Source: Hassallia byssoidea VB512170
GTDB lineage: Bacteria > Cyanobacteriota > Cyanobacteriia > Cyanobacteriales > Nostocaceae
Direction: 5' to 3'
NCBI RefSeq assembly: GCF_000817785.2
Contig: NZ_JTCM02000064.1
Coordinates: forward strand, 1 to 36,917
Length of the DNA: 36,917 nt
Shown here: in pieces, positions 8,914 through 16,471 of the stretch
Layout of the letters: each line of letters opens with the position of its first letter
Position numbering within the stretch: the first letter of the stretch is position 1
The notes under the pieces: generated by a model
What the model saw: the letters and a program-made list of their open reading frames with translations, nothing else
The model's database searches: none
Told to the model about the DNA's origin: nothing
Program-made: the position numbers and the translations under genes

Positions 8914-9213
8914 ATGAACAATACTTTATTTGATAAAATCTTCCGTGACAGCGATGGCAATATTGTTATAGCCCAGACGCCAAATCTACCAATTATTCTC
9001 TGGGTAACAGCTAGTTTGCTCAAACTAGTTTTTCCAACAGGCGAAATTAATACAGGGTTAGATGTACTTGCTTTTGGCTCATTGTTTACTTGGGCGTGGC
9101 TAGAATTATTTCAAGGCGTTAATTATTTTCGTAGGGCACTAGGTCTTGGCGTGCTTATTGCTGTTATGGTGTCAAGAACTGTGGGTATTGATGTACTTGG
9201 TTTCTCTCTTTGA
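8914..9213 (+). CDS. Small predicted membrane protein
   Basis: A 99-aa protein that I do not recognise as a named family. Three hydrophobic stretches are visible at about 24-38 (LPIILWVTASLLKLV), 47-66 (GLDVLAFGSLFTWAWLELF) and 73-90 (ALGLGVLIAVMVS), suggesting two or three membrane spans. The ATG at 8914 was chosen over upstream TTG codons. It is divergent from the Uma2 gene at 8214-8777. The ORF looks real because of its coherent hydrophobic pattern, but there is no support from context. Confidence 0.6.
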   Translation: MNNTLFDKIFRDSDGNIVIAQTPNLPIILWVTASLLKLVFPTGEINTGLDVLAFGSLFTWAWLELFQGVNYFRRALGLGVLIAVMVSRTVGIDVLGFSL

Positions 9214-9406
9214 TGAGAAGCGAAACGCCGTGCGTTGATGCGTAAACACCTGATGGTCTTTTAAACTGATTGTAGGCGATCGCTATGGACTCTATATCTA
9301 TGATGCGATCGCGTAGCGAAACAAAATTCAAAACCCAATTTACTTTCCAGGTGCGATCGCAAGCTACCTGCCCATCTATTGTTAGTAGATCCTTATAAGT
9401 AAAAAT

Positions 9407-9428
9407 GGTTGATCGTGTTGGGTTGTGC
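9407..9428 (+). repeat. Left copy of 22-bp direct repeat flanking a TA cassette
   Basis: Matches 10209-10230 with three mismatches; the last 14 bases (GTGTTGGGTTGTGC) are identical. The whole 9214-9494 gap is gene-poor and rich in HIP1 sites. The minus-strand ORF across it contains only repeat-derived sequence. Confidence 0.6.
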
Positions 9429-9494
9429 AAAGCAATTGCCAAAAATATGTTAGGAAGTGCGATCGCTTAGGATAAATAAAAAGAGGATTAAGTG

Positions 9495-9827
9495 ATGCAA
9501 CTAGAAGAATACTTCAACTTTCTTGCAGCGAATGATATTCGGCTTAATGGTACACGCATAGGTATTGAAACTATCCTTTACGAGTATATTTATCGCGCTC
9601 GCACTCCAGAAGAAATCGCACAAATTTATACATCGCTTACCCTCGAACAAGTCTATGCGACGATTTTGTATTACCTCCACAACAAAGAAGCGGTGAGTAA
9701 TTATATTGCTGACTGGTTAGAGTGGGGACACAGAATGCGAGAAGAACAGCGACGCAACCCTTCACCTGTTGTACAGAAATTAATGCAATTCAAAGCAGAA
9801 AGAGAAGCGATGAAAAAAGGCGAGTAA
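9495..9827 (+). CDS. DUF433-type antitoxin
   Basis: A 110-aa protein of the DUF433 type, a small helix-turn-helix family often paired with a PIN-like DUF5615 toxin. The helical block RTPEEIAQIYTSLTLEQVYA at about 35-54 is the likely HTH, and a charged C-terminal helix follows. ATG 9495 is used instead of the GTG one codon upstream because an AGAGG sequence lies 8 bases before it. Its stop overlaps the next ATG by one base (TAATG), so antitoxin and toxin were coupled. The downstream toxin frame is broken. Confidence 0.82.
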   Translation: MQLEEYFNFLAANDIRLNGTRIGIETILYEYIYRARTPEEIAQIYTSLTLEQVYATILYYLHNKEAVSNYIADWLEWGHRMREEQRRNPSPVVQKLMQFKAEREAMKKGE

Positions 9828-10199
9828 TGCTTAAGTATTTAATGGATGAAAATGTAAATCCAGTTTATATAAATCAATTACGACGAAGAAAACCTGATGC
9901 GCGTAATTCGTGCAATAGGAGAACCTGATACACCTTTAAAGGGAACTTTAGACCCGGAAATTCTTATATGGTGTGAAGCACATAATTTTGTATTGGTAAC
10001 AAATAATCGTACCTCTATGCCTGTACATTTAGTTGACCACATAAATACAGGTCATCATGTACCGGGTATTTTTATACTAAACCCTGATATGGGTATTGGT
10101 GAGACAATTGAAGAATTGATTTTAGTTTCTGAAGCTTCTTTTGAAGAAGAATATCAAGACCAAATTATTAATTTGCCAATTTTGGGAATGAGGTTATGA
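9827..10199 (+). pseudogene. DUF5615 PIN-like toxin, frameshifted
   Basis: The first frame starts at 9827 with MLKYLMDENVNP, the usual start of DUF5615 proteins with the acidic D-E pair. It runs to KPD and then shifts. From about 9900 the next frame continues with VIRAIGEPDTPLKGT, DPEILIWCEAHNFVLVTNNR, GHHVPGIFILNPDMGIGETI to the stop at 10199. Removing one base near 9899 restores a full protein of about 123 aa. So this is a single-base insertion (or 2-base deletion) in an otherwise well-kept gene: a recent pseudogene, a sequencing error, or less likely a programmed shift. Translation from the internal ATG at 9897 would lack the N-terminal acidic residues. Confidence 0.8.
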
Positions 10200-10208
10200 A
10201 GTGAAGAT

Positions 10209-10230
10209 GGTAGATAGTGTTGGGTTGTGC
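10209..10230 (+). repeat. Right copy of 22-bp direct repeat flanking a TA cassette
   Basis: Partner of 9407-9428, ten bases after the end of the DUF5615 remnant. The rest of the gap to 10301 carries two HIP1 octamers and a CTGCCCATCTAT motif that also occurs near 9368. Confidence 0.6.
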
Positions 10231-10301
10231 TTTGGTGGTCAAAAATAGGAGATATGCGATCGCACTATCGGTTAGTGCGATCGCGTTTCTGCCCATCTAT
10301 A

Positions 10302-10850
10302 CTAGAGGCTTTCTTCCGTCCGCTCTAATGAGGTTTTATGCCGCTGGGTTGGTTGTGGGTAAGGCTTGGCAAAGGTGAAAGATTCAGGCGAGTCCCCATG
10401 TAACCCAAGATACTCCAGCTTTGCTTTGCCCTCTTCTACGGTTGGTAGACAACCAACAGGAATCCACCACATAGCGAAATGCTCTCCTTGATATTTCTTA
10501 AACCATTGACGACGGCGGGTAAAAAACTCACCATGCAAACTTTGGTAAACGTATGCTTTTAGATATTCCACACTCTGCCATACAGATAAATTAACGAGCA
10601 TTCTTGGATCGGGGTACGTGCGAATATCAGTAGCATTGCCAGAAGAAGTTTGTAATCGCCAAATAAAGCCCGGACTTTGATCTGCAACCGCATTTACCTT
10701 GCTAAGTGCAGTAGCAAACTCAACCATAATCGGCTCTTCTAAAGAAGCCTTCATCAGGGCTACATTGATTTGTGCAAGGTAATATCCTTCTTGCTGCAAT
10801 AAATTAGCTTTTTCTAGGGTCATAGTTTTCAGTCTTGCTTTAGAAACCAT
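10302..10850 (-). CDS. DUF3291 family protein
   Basis: A 182-aa protein with a DUF3291 domain, a ferredoxin-like fold related to antibiotic-biosynthesis monooxygenases. Family marks: YYLAQINVALMKAS, then SPGFIWRLQT, LVNLSVWQSVEYLKAYVYQS, HGEFFTRRRQWF and MWWIPVGCLPTVEEG. The frame stays open upstream into the AraC gene, but the start must lie after that gene ends. ATG 10850 is used here; ATG 10823 (MTLEKANLL) is equally possible. It lies 19 bp downstream of the AraC gene on the same strand, so it is probably co-transcribed and may be the regulator's target. No substrate can be named. Confidence 0.8.
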   Translation of the reverse strand: MVSKARLKTMTLEKANLLQQEGYYLAQINVALMKASLEEPIMVEFATALSKVNAVADQSPGFIWRLQTSSGNATDIRTYPDPRMLVNLSVWQSVEYLKAYVYQSLHGEFFTRRRQWFKKYQGEHFAMWWIPVGCLPTVEEGKAKLEYLGLHGDSPESFTFAKPYPQPTQRHKTSLERTEESL

Positions 10851-10869
10851 GACCTGAAGTATCCAAGAA

Positions 10870-11715
10870 CTAAAACTGATTTGTCTTGGACGATATTGAC
10901 ATACTGCGGTAGCGACCTGGTGTGATTCCCATAATTCGCTTGAAGTGACGAGTGAGGTGACTTTGGTCTGACATACCAACGGCGTAAGCAACATCAACAA
11001 CTGAATTACCTTGGGCTAGAAATTGCTTCGCTTTTTCCACACGGATCTGGTTTAGGTAAGTTAATGGTGGCATTCCTACAGCTTTACGAAACACACGAAT
11101 CAAGTAGAAACGGTTCAGGTTTGTTAGTTCTACCAGTTGTTCCAATGAGATATTGGATCTGAAATTATCGTGTAGATACTCTTTAATCAACCTAACAACA
11201 CGTTGTTGTTTGCAAAGGTGGACAGGTCGAATTTTGATATCAGTATAACGGGTAAGGCTCGTTGATAAAACTTCTATTAGTAAAGATTCTTTTTCTAAGC
11301 GATCGTGCGTTTGTTCAAGCGCAACATGAAGATAATAGATAATTCTTGCTAAACTCTCATCTTCAACAACTGCTTCCTTAAAATAAGGAAATTCATACGC
11401 TTGCATCTCTCCACCCAGTTGTTGGATGAGATTGACACTCGGATACAGCATACGATAAGTGAGTGGCAGATCATTGGCAGAGTAACCTGTGTGAACTTCC
11501 TCTGGATTCATAAAAACGATGCTGCTTGGCTTTGCCAAGTAGGTAGAACCTCGATAAAAGTTACCGCCCACCCCAGACTCGATAAGACCTATTGAATAGG
11601 TTGGGTGAAAATGACGAGTATAGGTGTGATAGATCGCTTTTGCCCGAAACAATTCTAGGTTATCGAACTCTGGAACTGACCAAAATTTTGTACCCTCATG
11701 AGTCGAATAATCCAT
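10870..11715 (-). CDS. AraC family transcriptional regulator
   Basis: A 281-aa regulator with an N-terminal AraC-type cupin sensor (about 30-150, with HTYTRHFHPTYSIGLIESG and a VFMNPEEVHTG motif) and a C-terminal double HTH (about 180-275). The HTH block includes LEQLVELTNLNRFYLIRVFR and, later, VVDVAYAVGMSDQSHLTRHF. The length is normal. It is followed directly by the DUF3291 gene and is divergent from the oxidoreductase gene at 11952; the 236-bp shared gap could hold its binding sites. The ligand is unknown. Confidence 0.9.
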   Translation of the reverse strand: MDYSTHEGTKFWSVPEFDNLELFRAKAIYHTYTRHFHPTYSIGLIESGVGGNFYRGSTYLAKPSSIVFMNPEEVHTGYSANDLPLTYRMLYPSVNLIQQLGGEMQAYEFPYFKEAVVEDESLARIIYYLHVALEQTHDRLEKESLLIEVLSTSLTRYTDIKIRPVHLCKQQRVVRLIKEYLHDNFRSNISLEQLVELTNLNRFYLIRVFRKAVGMPPLTYLNQIRVEKAKQFLAQGNSVVDVAYAVGMSDQSHLTRHFKRIMGITPGRYRSMSISSKTNQF

Positions 11716-11761
11716 GTCAATAGAACAGATTGAAGCAGTTTTCGTTTCTGGATATTATTCT

Positions 11762-11803
11762 ATGGAAGAACGCCCGAAAAAGCTGCTGGATTAGGTGCGC
11801 GAT
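11762..11803 (+). pseudogene. Possible remnant of a phage/integron-type integrase
   Basis: ATG at 11762 opens a short frame reading EERPKKLLD, then TAG, then VRDD. The block PKKLLDxVRD is typical of the N-terminus of integron-type tyrosine recombinases, with CAG turned to TAG. Nothing further downstream resembles an integrase. It is a very short remnant or a chance match. Confidence 0.25.
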
Positions 11804-11951
11804 GACTTTATCGTTACAAAACGCATCTGGAAGCGAAAGAACCCAGGATAATAAAGCATAATTAACATCTATAGCTAAAAGCTATCAGCCATCAGCCAAA
11901 AGCTGAGATGATGACTGCTCAAGGCTTTTAATTCAACTTAACTAATTGACT

Positions 11952-12974
11952 ATGAATCCAGAACAAGTCAAAAGTTCTCTAAATATTTCGCCGGCGATAC
12001 GTGTGGGAGTGCTGGGTTTTGGCGGTTTAGGACAAGCTGCCGCTAAAGTACTCGCTGGTAAACGAGAAATGATTTTAGTCGCAGCAGCAGACAAAGAAGG
12101 CTACGCTTACACCAATGAGGGTTTAAATGCTCAAAATTGTATTACAACTTATAACTCTCAAGGTTCGGTGGGTTATTTGGAACCAACTGGTACTTTAACA
12201 AATCGCAGTATTCAGGAATTAATCGAAAGCGCTGATTCTGTAGATGGGTATTTTCTCGCTTTACCAAATCTACCGAATAACTTTATTGCTTCTGTAGCGC
12301 AGGAGTTTATTAAATCAGGTTGGCGTGGGGTGCTAGTCGATGCAATCAAGCGCACCAGCGCGGTAGAACAACTACTAGCGATGAAAGAGGAATTGCAAGC
12401 TGCGGGAATTACTTACATGACAGGGTGTGGTGCAACACCAGGATTGTTAACTGCTGCTGCCGCTTTAGCCGCGCAAAGCTACGCGGAAATACATAAAGTT
12501 GAAATTACCTTTGGCGTGGGAATTGCTAACTGGGAAGCTTACCGCGCCACGATCCGCGAAGATATTGCTCATATGCCAGGTTATAGTGTAGAAACTGCCA
12601 GAGCAATGACAGATGCGGAAGTAGAAGCATTGCTGGATAAAACCAATGGCGTGCTGACGTTAGAGAATATGGAACATGCCGATGATGTGATGTTGGAATT
12701 GGCAGGGATAGTGGAACGCGATCGCGTTACAGTTGGTGGCATAGTCGATACCCGCAATCCCAAAAAGCCCCTCAGCACCAACGTGAAAATCACCGGTCGC
12801 ACCTTTGAAGGTAAAATTTCCACCCATACCTTCATCTTAGGCGACGAAACCAGCATGGCAGCGAATGTCTGTGGACCAGCCTTTGGCTATCTCAAAGCTG
12901 GTATGCAATTGCACAAACGCGGCATTTATGGAATATTCACCGCTGCGGAAATTATGCCCCAGTTTGTTAAGTAA
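11952..12974 (+). CDS. Saccharopine-dehydrogenase-like NAD(P)-binding oxidoreductase
   Basis: A 340-aa oxidoreductase with an N-terminal Rossmann fold ([18 protein letters not shown] at about 17-34, a GxGGxG-type dinucleotide loop) and a central and C-terminal catalytic part. The conserved blocks include [19 protein letters not shown] near 158-176. It resembles the cyanobacterial proteins annotated as saccharopine-dehydrogenase-like. A substrate cannot be assigned, and homospermidine-type or amino-acid roles are only guesses. ATG 11952 was chosen over TTG 11946. It is single in its transcript; a strong hairpin repeat at 12982-13010 directly follows and could end it. Confidence 0.82.
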   Translation: MNPEQVKSSLNISPAIRVGVLGFGGLGQAAAKVLAGKREMILVAAADKEGYAYTNEGLNAQNCITTYNSQGSVGYLEPTGTLTNRSIQELIESADSVDGYFLALPNLPNNFIASVAQEFIKSGWRGVLVDAIKRTSAVEQLLAMKEELQAAGITYMTGCGATPGLLTAAAALAAQSYAEIHKVEITFGVGIANWEAYRATIREDIAHMPGYSVETARAMTDAEVEALLDKTNGVLTLENMEHADDVMLELAGIVERDRVTVGGIVDTRNPKKPLSTNVKITGRTFEGKISTHTFILGDETSMAANVCGPAFGYLKAGMQLHKRGIYGIFTAAEIMPQFVK

Positions 12975-12981
12975 TAGTTAG

Positions 12982-13010
12982 GTAGAGACGTTTTGTCGGA
13001 ACGTCTCTAC
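12982..13010. repeat. GTAGAGACG-type hairpin repeat
   Basis: Inverted repeat GTAGAGACGTT-N7-AACGTCTCTAC with 11-bp perfect arms, eight bases after the oxidoreductase stop. A second inverted pair built of AGTTAGGAGTTA and TAACTCCTAACTT fills 13020-13078. The same family recurs at 13656-13799 and, more diverged, at 32901-32930. It may serve as a terminator here. Confidence 0.75.
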
Positions 13011-13078
13011 GGGAGGCGCAAAGTTAGGAGTTAGGAATTTTTAACTCCTGACTCCTCACTTTTAACTCCTAACTTGTT

Positions 13079-13636
13079 CTAAGTTGATGGACTTTCTGGA
13101 GAGAAAACTTCTAACATATTTTCCTCCGGCAGTGATTCTGGCGTTTGAATTATAAATGGCAGACATGCGCCGACAAGACCGCGCTTAATGCGTTCTGGTG
13201 TCTCTGAAAACACCACAAACAAAGGATATATACTATTTATTCCCTCATTCAAAATATGATTGTAGCGGGGAGGCATGAGCCACTGATATTCTTTATCTAG
13301 GCAAACTTGAGTTTGTCGCCAGCGTCCCAAGAACTCAGAAAAATCTTCGTGGGGACGATGAATGAAAACCAAAATTTCCACACCGCTTTTGATTTTCCAC
13401 TCCGGGTCGCACATTAAAATTGCCACATCACAAGGTAGGCAAATAGTCGTTTTTTCTGCTGAGGTGTTGCGAAGACGGACAATTGGTAGAGGAATAGTGA
13501 TAACGCTTTCATCTGGACGGCGTAAACTGGGAATCATTTCCAAGTATGGTCGATGCTGCTTGAGGAGTGCGATCGCCGACAAGGAATTGCTATACTCAGC
13601 CAAGCTAGTTTCGTAATAAGATTTTTGCACAAGCAT
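13079..13636 (-). CDS. Unrecognised conserved-looking protein, 185 aa
   Basis: I do not recognise this protein. It is soluble, without signal peptide or membrane segment. It has a run of predicted strands at about 45-95 (VITIPLPIVRLRNTS, TTICLPCDVAILMCD, GVEILVFIHRP) and a later block YPLFVVFSETPERIKRGLVG. An acidic C-terminus follows. It lies downstream of pilC on the same strand, but a 186-bp repeat block separates them, so it may or may not belong to the pilus cluster. Codon use and the lack of alternative ORFs suggest it is real. Confidence 0.65.
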   Translation of the reverse strand: MLVQKSYYETSLAEYSNSLSAIALLKQHRPYLEMIPSLRRPDESVITIPLPIVRLRNTSAEKTTICLPCDVAILMCDPEWKIKSGVEILVFIHRPHEDFSEFLGRWRQTQVCLDKEYQWLMPPRYNHILNEGINSIYPLFVVFSETPERIKRGLVGACLPFIIQTPESLPEENMLEVFSPESPST

Positions 13637-13655
13637 AATTTAATAAATTACTTAG

Positions 13656-13799
13656 GTAGAGACGTTCCAGCGGAACGTCTGTACGAAAGTGAGGAGTGAG
13701 AAGTTAAGAATAAAATTTATTATTTATAAGTTAAAACTTAAAACAAAGAGTTTTTAACTCTTAACTCCCGTACAGACGTTTTGGATCGAACGTCTCTAC
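13656..13799. repeat. Compound nested inverted repeat (MITE-like)
   Basis: Two hairpin repeats, 13656-13684 (GTAGAGACGTTCC, loop AGC, GGAACGTCTGTAC) and 13770-13799, are themselves inverted relative to each other. The 144-bp block therefore has about 30-bp outer inverted ends. The centre is AT-rich with a second inverted pair (AGTTAAGA and TCTTAACT types). It separates pilC from the 185-aa gene. Confidence 0.7.
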
Positions 13800-13822
13800 C
13801 GCTTTTCCCAACTTTTAATCAT

Positions 13823-15043
13823 CTATCCCAGCTTTTCAAATACCTTAAACAGAGGTAGATACATCGCCAGCAAAATTGTGCCAACCATTCCCCCCAGAAC
13901 CACAATCATAATTGGTTCCAAAATGCTGGTTAGTGCTTTTACTGCCTGCTCGACTTCATCTTCATAAAAATCGGCAACTTTCATCAACATCCCATCTAAT
14001 TCTCCAGTTTCCTCGCCGATACTAATCATTTGAATTGCCATAGGCGGAAAAACTTTTTCTTTTTGCAAGGCAATGCTGATCATACCTCCTTGTTGAATTT
14101 CTGCACGCGCTCCATCAATAGCATTAGCAACTACTTGATTTCCTGAGGTGTCGCGGACAATTTCCAAAGAAGTAAGAATTGGTACACCTGAACGAGTCAA
14201 AGCACCAAAAGTCCGGCTAAAACGGGCAACTGCGGATTTTTGGATTAAGTCACCAAATAACGGCATTTTCAGAGAAAGGCGATCGATAGTTTGGCGACCG
14301 ACAGCAGTTTTGTAGTACTGCTTGTAGGCAATTGTTACACCGATAACAACGCCAAATATAAGAAAAATTCGCCAACTTCTCAAAATTTCACTACAATCCA
14401 TCAAGAATTGCGTTAGAGGAGGCAATTCAGTGCCTATATCTTTAAAAATACCCGCAAAAATTGGTATCAGAAAAATCGTCATTCCCAAAAAAATTGCAGT
14501 AGCCAAAAAACCTACAACCATTGGATAAGACAATGCTGATTTAATTTGGTTTTGTAATCGGGCAACATCTTCTAATAATTTAGCTAAACGATTCATTACT
14601 TCATCTAAAACACCGCCAACTTCACCCGCTTGAACCATGCTGACATACAAACCATCAAAGCACTGAGGATGCTTCCGCATCGAGTCAGAAAGATTCATAC
14701 CGTTTTGGACATCAGCGCTAATGTCTATCAACGATTGTTTTAGTTTAGGATTAGTACATTGCTCAGACAGCACCCCCAGACTTCTGACAATTGCTACTCC
14801 CGCATTGATTAGAGCCGCAAATTGACGAGAAAAGACAGCTTTATCCTTAACGGAAACTTTAGCCATTGCTGTCTGTAATTTACTCAAATCAAAGCTGCCG
14901 AAACCTTGAGCTTCTTTAAGTTCTTGAACTACAAAACCCTGCTGTCTGAGAGTAGTACGTGCTTGCGCTACCGATTCCGCAACAATTTTTTCTGTTCGGG
15001 ATTTTCCTTGAGAATCTCGAACACGAGCAACAAAATTTGGCAT
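13823..15043 (-). CDS. pilC: PilC, type IV pilus inner-membrane platform protein
   Basis: A 406-aa GspF/PilC family protein, the inner-membrane platform on which the PilB and PilT motors act. It has two repeated cytoplasmic F domains (about 70-193 and 272-395, each beginning KAVFSRQFAALINAG or SAVARFSRTFGALTRSG and containing MVQAGEVGGVLDEVM or MISIGEETGELDGML). Membrane segments are at about 170-195, 210-235 and 375-400. The length is normal. It is the third gene after pilB and pilT on the minus strand. Confidence 0.95.
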   Translation of the reverse strand: MPNFVARVRDSQGKSRTEKIVAESVAQARTTLRQQGFVVQELKEAQGFGSFDLSKLQTAMAKVSVKDKAVFSRQFAALINAGVAIVRSLGVLSEQCTNPKLKQSLIDISADVQNGMNLSDSMRKHPQCFDGLYVSMVQAGEVGGVLDEVMNRLAKLLEDVARLQNQIKSALSYPMVVGFLATAIFLGMTIFLIPIFAGIFKDIGTELPPLTQFLMDCSEILRSWRIFLIFGVVIGVTIAYKQYYKTAVGRQTIDRLSLKMPLFGDLIQKSAVARFSRTFGALTRSGVPILTSLEIVRDTSGNQVVANAIDGARAEIQQGGMISIALQKEKVFPPMAIQMISIGEETGELDGMLMKVADFYEDEVEQAVKALTSILEPIMIVVLGGMVGTILLAMYLPLFKVFEKLG

Positions 15044-15252
15044 GGATTATATAGATTTTGGATTGGGAATTGGACAAAGGAGGGCATTGGGCATGGGGCA
15101 TGGGGCAATGGGCAATGGTAATTGGGAACGTGGTTATTGAGAATAAAGTCAAATCTTTTTCCGATGCCCCATGACGGCAGGTGCTTCAAGCCGGGAAACC
15201 CGTCCAACGCACTGCCTCCCCCATGCCCCATGCCCGATTACCCATTGTTAAA
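15044..15252. repeat. Repeat-filled gap between pilT and pilC
   Basis: The gap holds GGGCATTG/GGGCATGG heptamer-like units (about 15080-15130), their complement near 15165-15235, and a 41-bp hairpin repeat at 15176-15216 that closely matches 1618-1658 in mutS2. No gene is seen. Confidence 0.7.
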
Positions 15253-16362
15253 TTAATGCGCTTTGACAGCTCCTGCTGCTTGTGGCGGGGCACCACCAAT
15301 GAGGCGCTGAATTTCATCCGGCTTGGAAGTCTTAGACATTGCCGCTTCAAAAGAGATACTTCCGGCTTTGTACATATCAGCTAAAACCTTCTCTAGAGTT
15401 TGCATACCTAACTTACCGCCAGTTTGTATAGCTGAATAAATTTGTGCCGTTTTACCCTCGCGAATCAAGTTGGAAATAGCAGGAGTAACAATCATAATTT
15501 CTTGAGCCATCACCCGACCAAACTCGCCTGGTTTAGGATTTTTTCTGGGAACCAAAGTTTGGCTAAATACAGCGACTAGCGAGTTAGATAATTGCACCCG
15601 TACCTGAGTTTGTCTTTCATGTGGAAAAACGTCAACAATCCGGTCAATAGTTTGTGCTGCTGAACTGGTATGCAAAGTGCCAAATACCAAGTGTCCTGTT
15701 TCTGCCGCACTAATTGCCAAAGAAATTGTTTCCAAATCGCGCATTTCCCCCACCAGAATAATATCCGGATCTTCTCGCAACGCTGCTTTTAAAGCATTAG
15801 CAAAACTTTTAGTATCTTCATTAAGTTGTCGCTGGTGAACTAAGCTTTTAATCGGTTCGTAAACAAATTCAATCGGATCTTCTACGGTTAAAATATGTTC
15901 TGCTCTGGTGCGGTTAATCAAGTCAATCATTGCCGCTAAGGTAGTGGTTTTACCTGAACCCGTGGGACCTGTCACCAAAATCAATCCTCTAGGTTTTTCT
16001 GACATTTCCCGCACCACATTTGGCAGACCTAATTTATCAAAGTTAGGAATTTTAGAACTTAACGCCCGCAAACAAGCAGCGTAGGAACCACGCTCTTTAT
16101 AAACGTTGACACGAAAGCGAGCTAAACCTTTAACTCCATAACTACAATCTAATTCCCATGTTTGTTCTAGAGTTTTGCGCTGAGTATTATTCAGCATACT
16201 AAAAATCAGCCTTTGACACTGATCGCCTGTTAATGCCTCATCACCAATAGGTGTGAGTTTGCCGCTGATGCGAAAGTAGGGAGGTAAACCTGCGGATAAA
16301 TGTAAATCCGAGCCACCCATTTCAATCATCCGCTCCATCAAGTCTTCAATCATCATTTCCAT
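15253..16362 (-). CDS. pilT: PilT, type IV pilus retraction ATPase
   Basis: A 369-aa hexameric ATPase that powers pilus retraction. Visible: an N-terminal PAS-like domain (GGSDLHLSAGLPPYFRISGK), Walker A GPTGSGKT at 132-139, the Asp box TVEDPIEFVYE, Walker B DPDIILVGEMRD, the His box GHLVFGTLHTSSA, and the C-terminal AISNLIREGKTAQIYSAIQT motif, which marks PilT rather than PilB. The length is normal. It is 109 bp downstream of pilB, in the minus-strand order pilB-pilT-pilC, and would supply twitching motility, phototaxis and DNA uptake. Confidence 0.97.
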   Translation of the reverse strand: MEMMIEDLMERMIEMGGSDLHLSAGLPPYFRISGKLTPIGDEALTGDQCQRLIFSMLNNTQRKTLEQTWELDCSYGVKGLARFRVNVYKERGSYAACLRALSSKIPNFDKLGLPNVVREMSEKPRGLILVTGPTGSGKTTTLAAMIDLINRTRAEHILTVEDPIEFVYEPIKSLVHQRQLNEDTKSFANALKAALREDPDIILVGEMRDLETISLAISAAETGHLVFGTLHTSSAAQTIDRIVDVFPHERQTQVRVQLSNSLVAVFSQTLVPRKNPKPGEFGRVMAQEIMIVTPAISNLIREGKTAQIYSAIQTGGKLGMQTLEKVLADMYKAGSISFEAAMSKTSKPDEIQRLIGGAPPQAAGAVKAH

Positions 16363-16379
16363 AATTCTGTTTCCTTTTG

Positions 16380-16465
16380 TTATTTGATAGTTGATAGTTG
16401 ATAGTTGATAGTTGTTGGTTGATAGTTGATAGTTAACTACTAACCACTAACCACTAACAAACAAC
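16380..16465. repeat. TTGATAG heptamer array between pilB and pilT
   Basis: About seven GTTGATA units at 16385-16433, then complementary TAACTACTAACCACTAACC units. It is a short tandemly repeated repetitive (STRR) element, able to fold as an imperfect hairpin in the pilB-pilT transcript. Confidence 0.8.
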
Positions 16466-16471
16466 TACTAA

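Noticed and set aside
8778-9023. N-terminal extension of the Uma2 gene by 82 codons
   Set aside because: The extension has no family similarity and overlaps the divergent membrane-protein gene; the family start is at 8777.
9164-9442. Minus-strand ORF of 92 codons
   Set aside because: It consists of HIP1-rich repeat sequence and overlaps the end of the small membrane-protein gene.
10851-11000. Longer DUF3291 ORF starting at 11000
   Set aside because: The extra 50 codons lie inside the AraC gene and have no family similarity.
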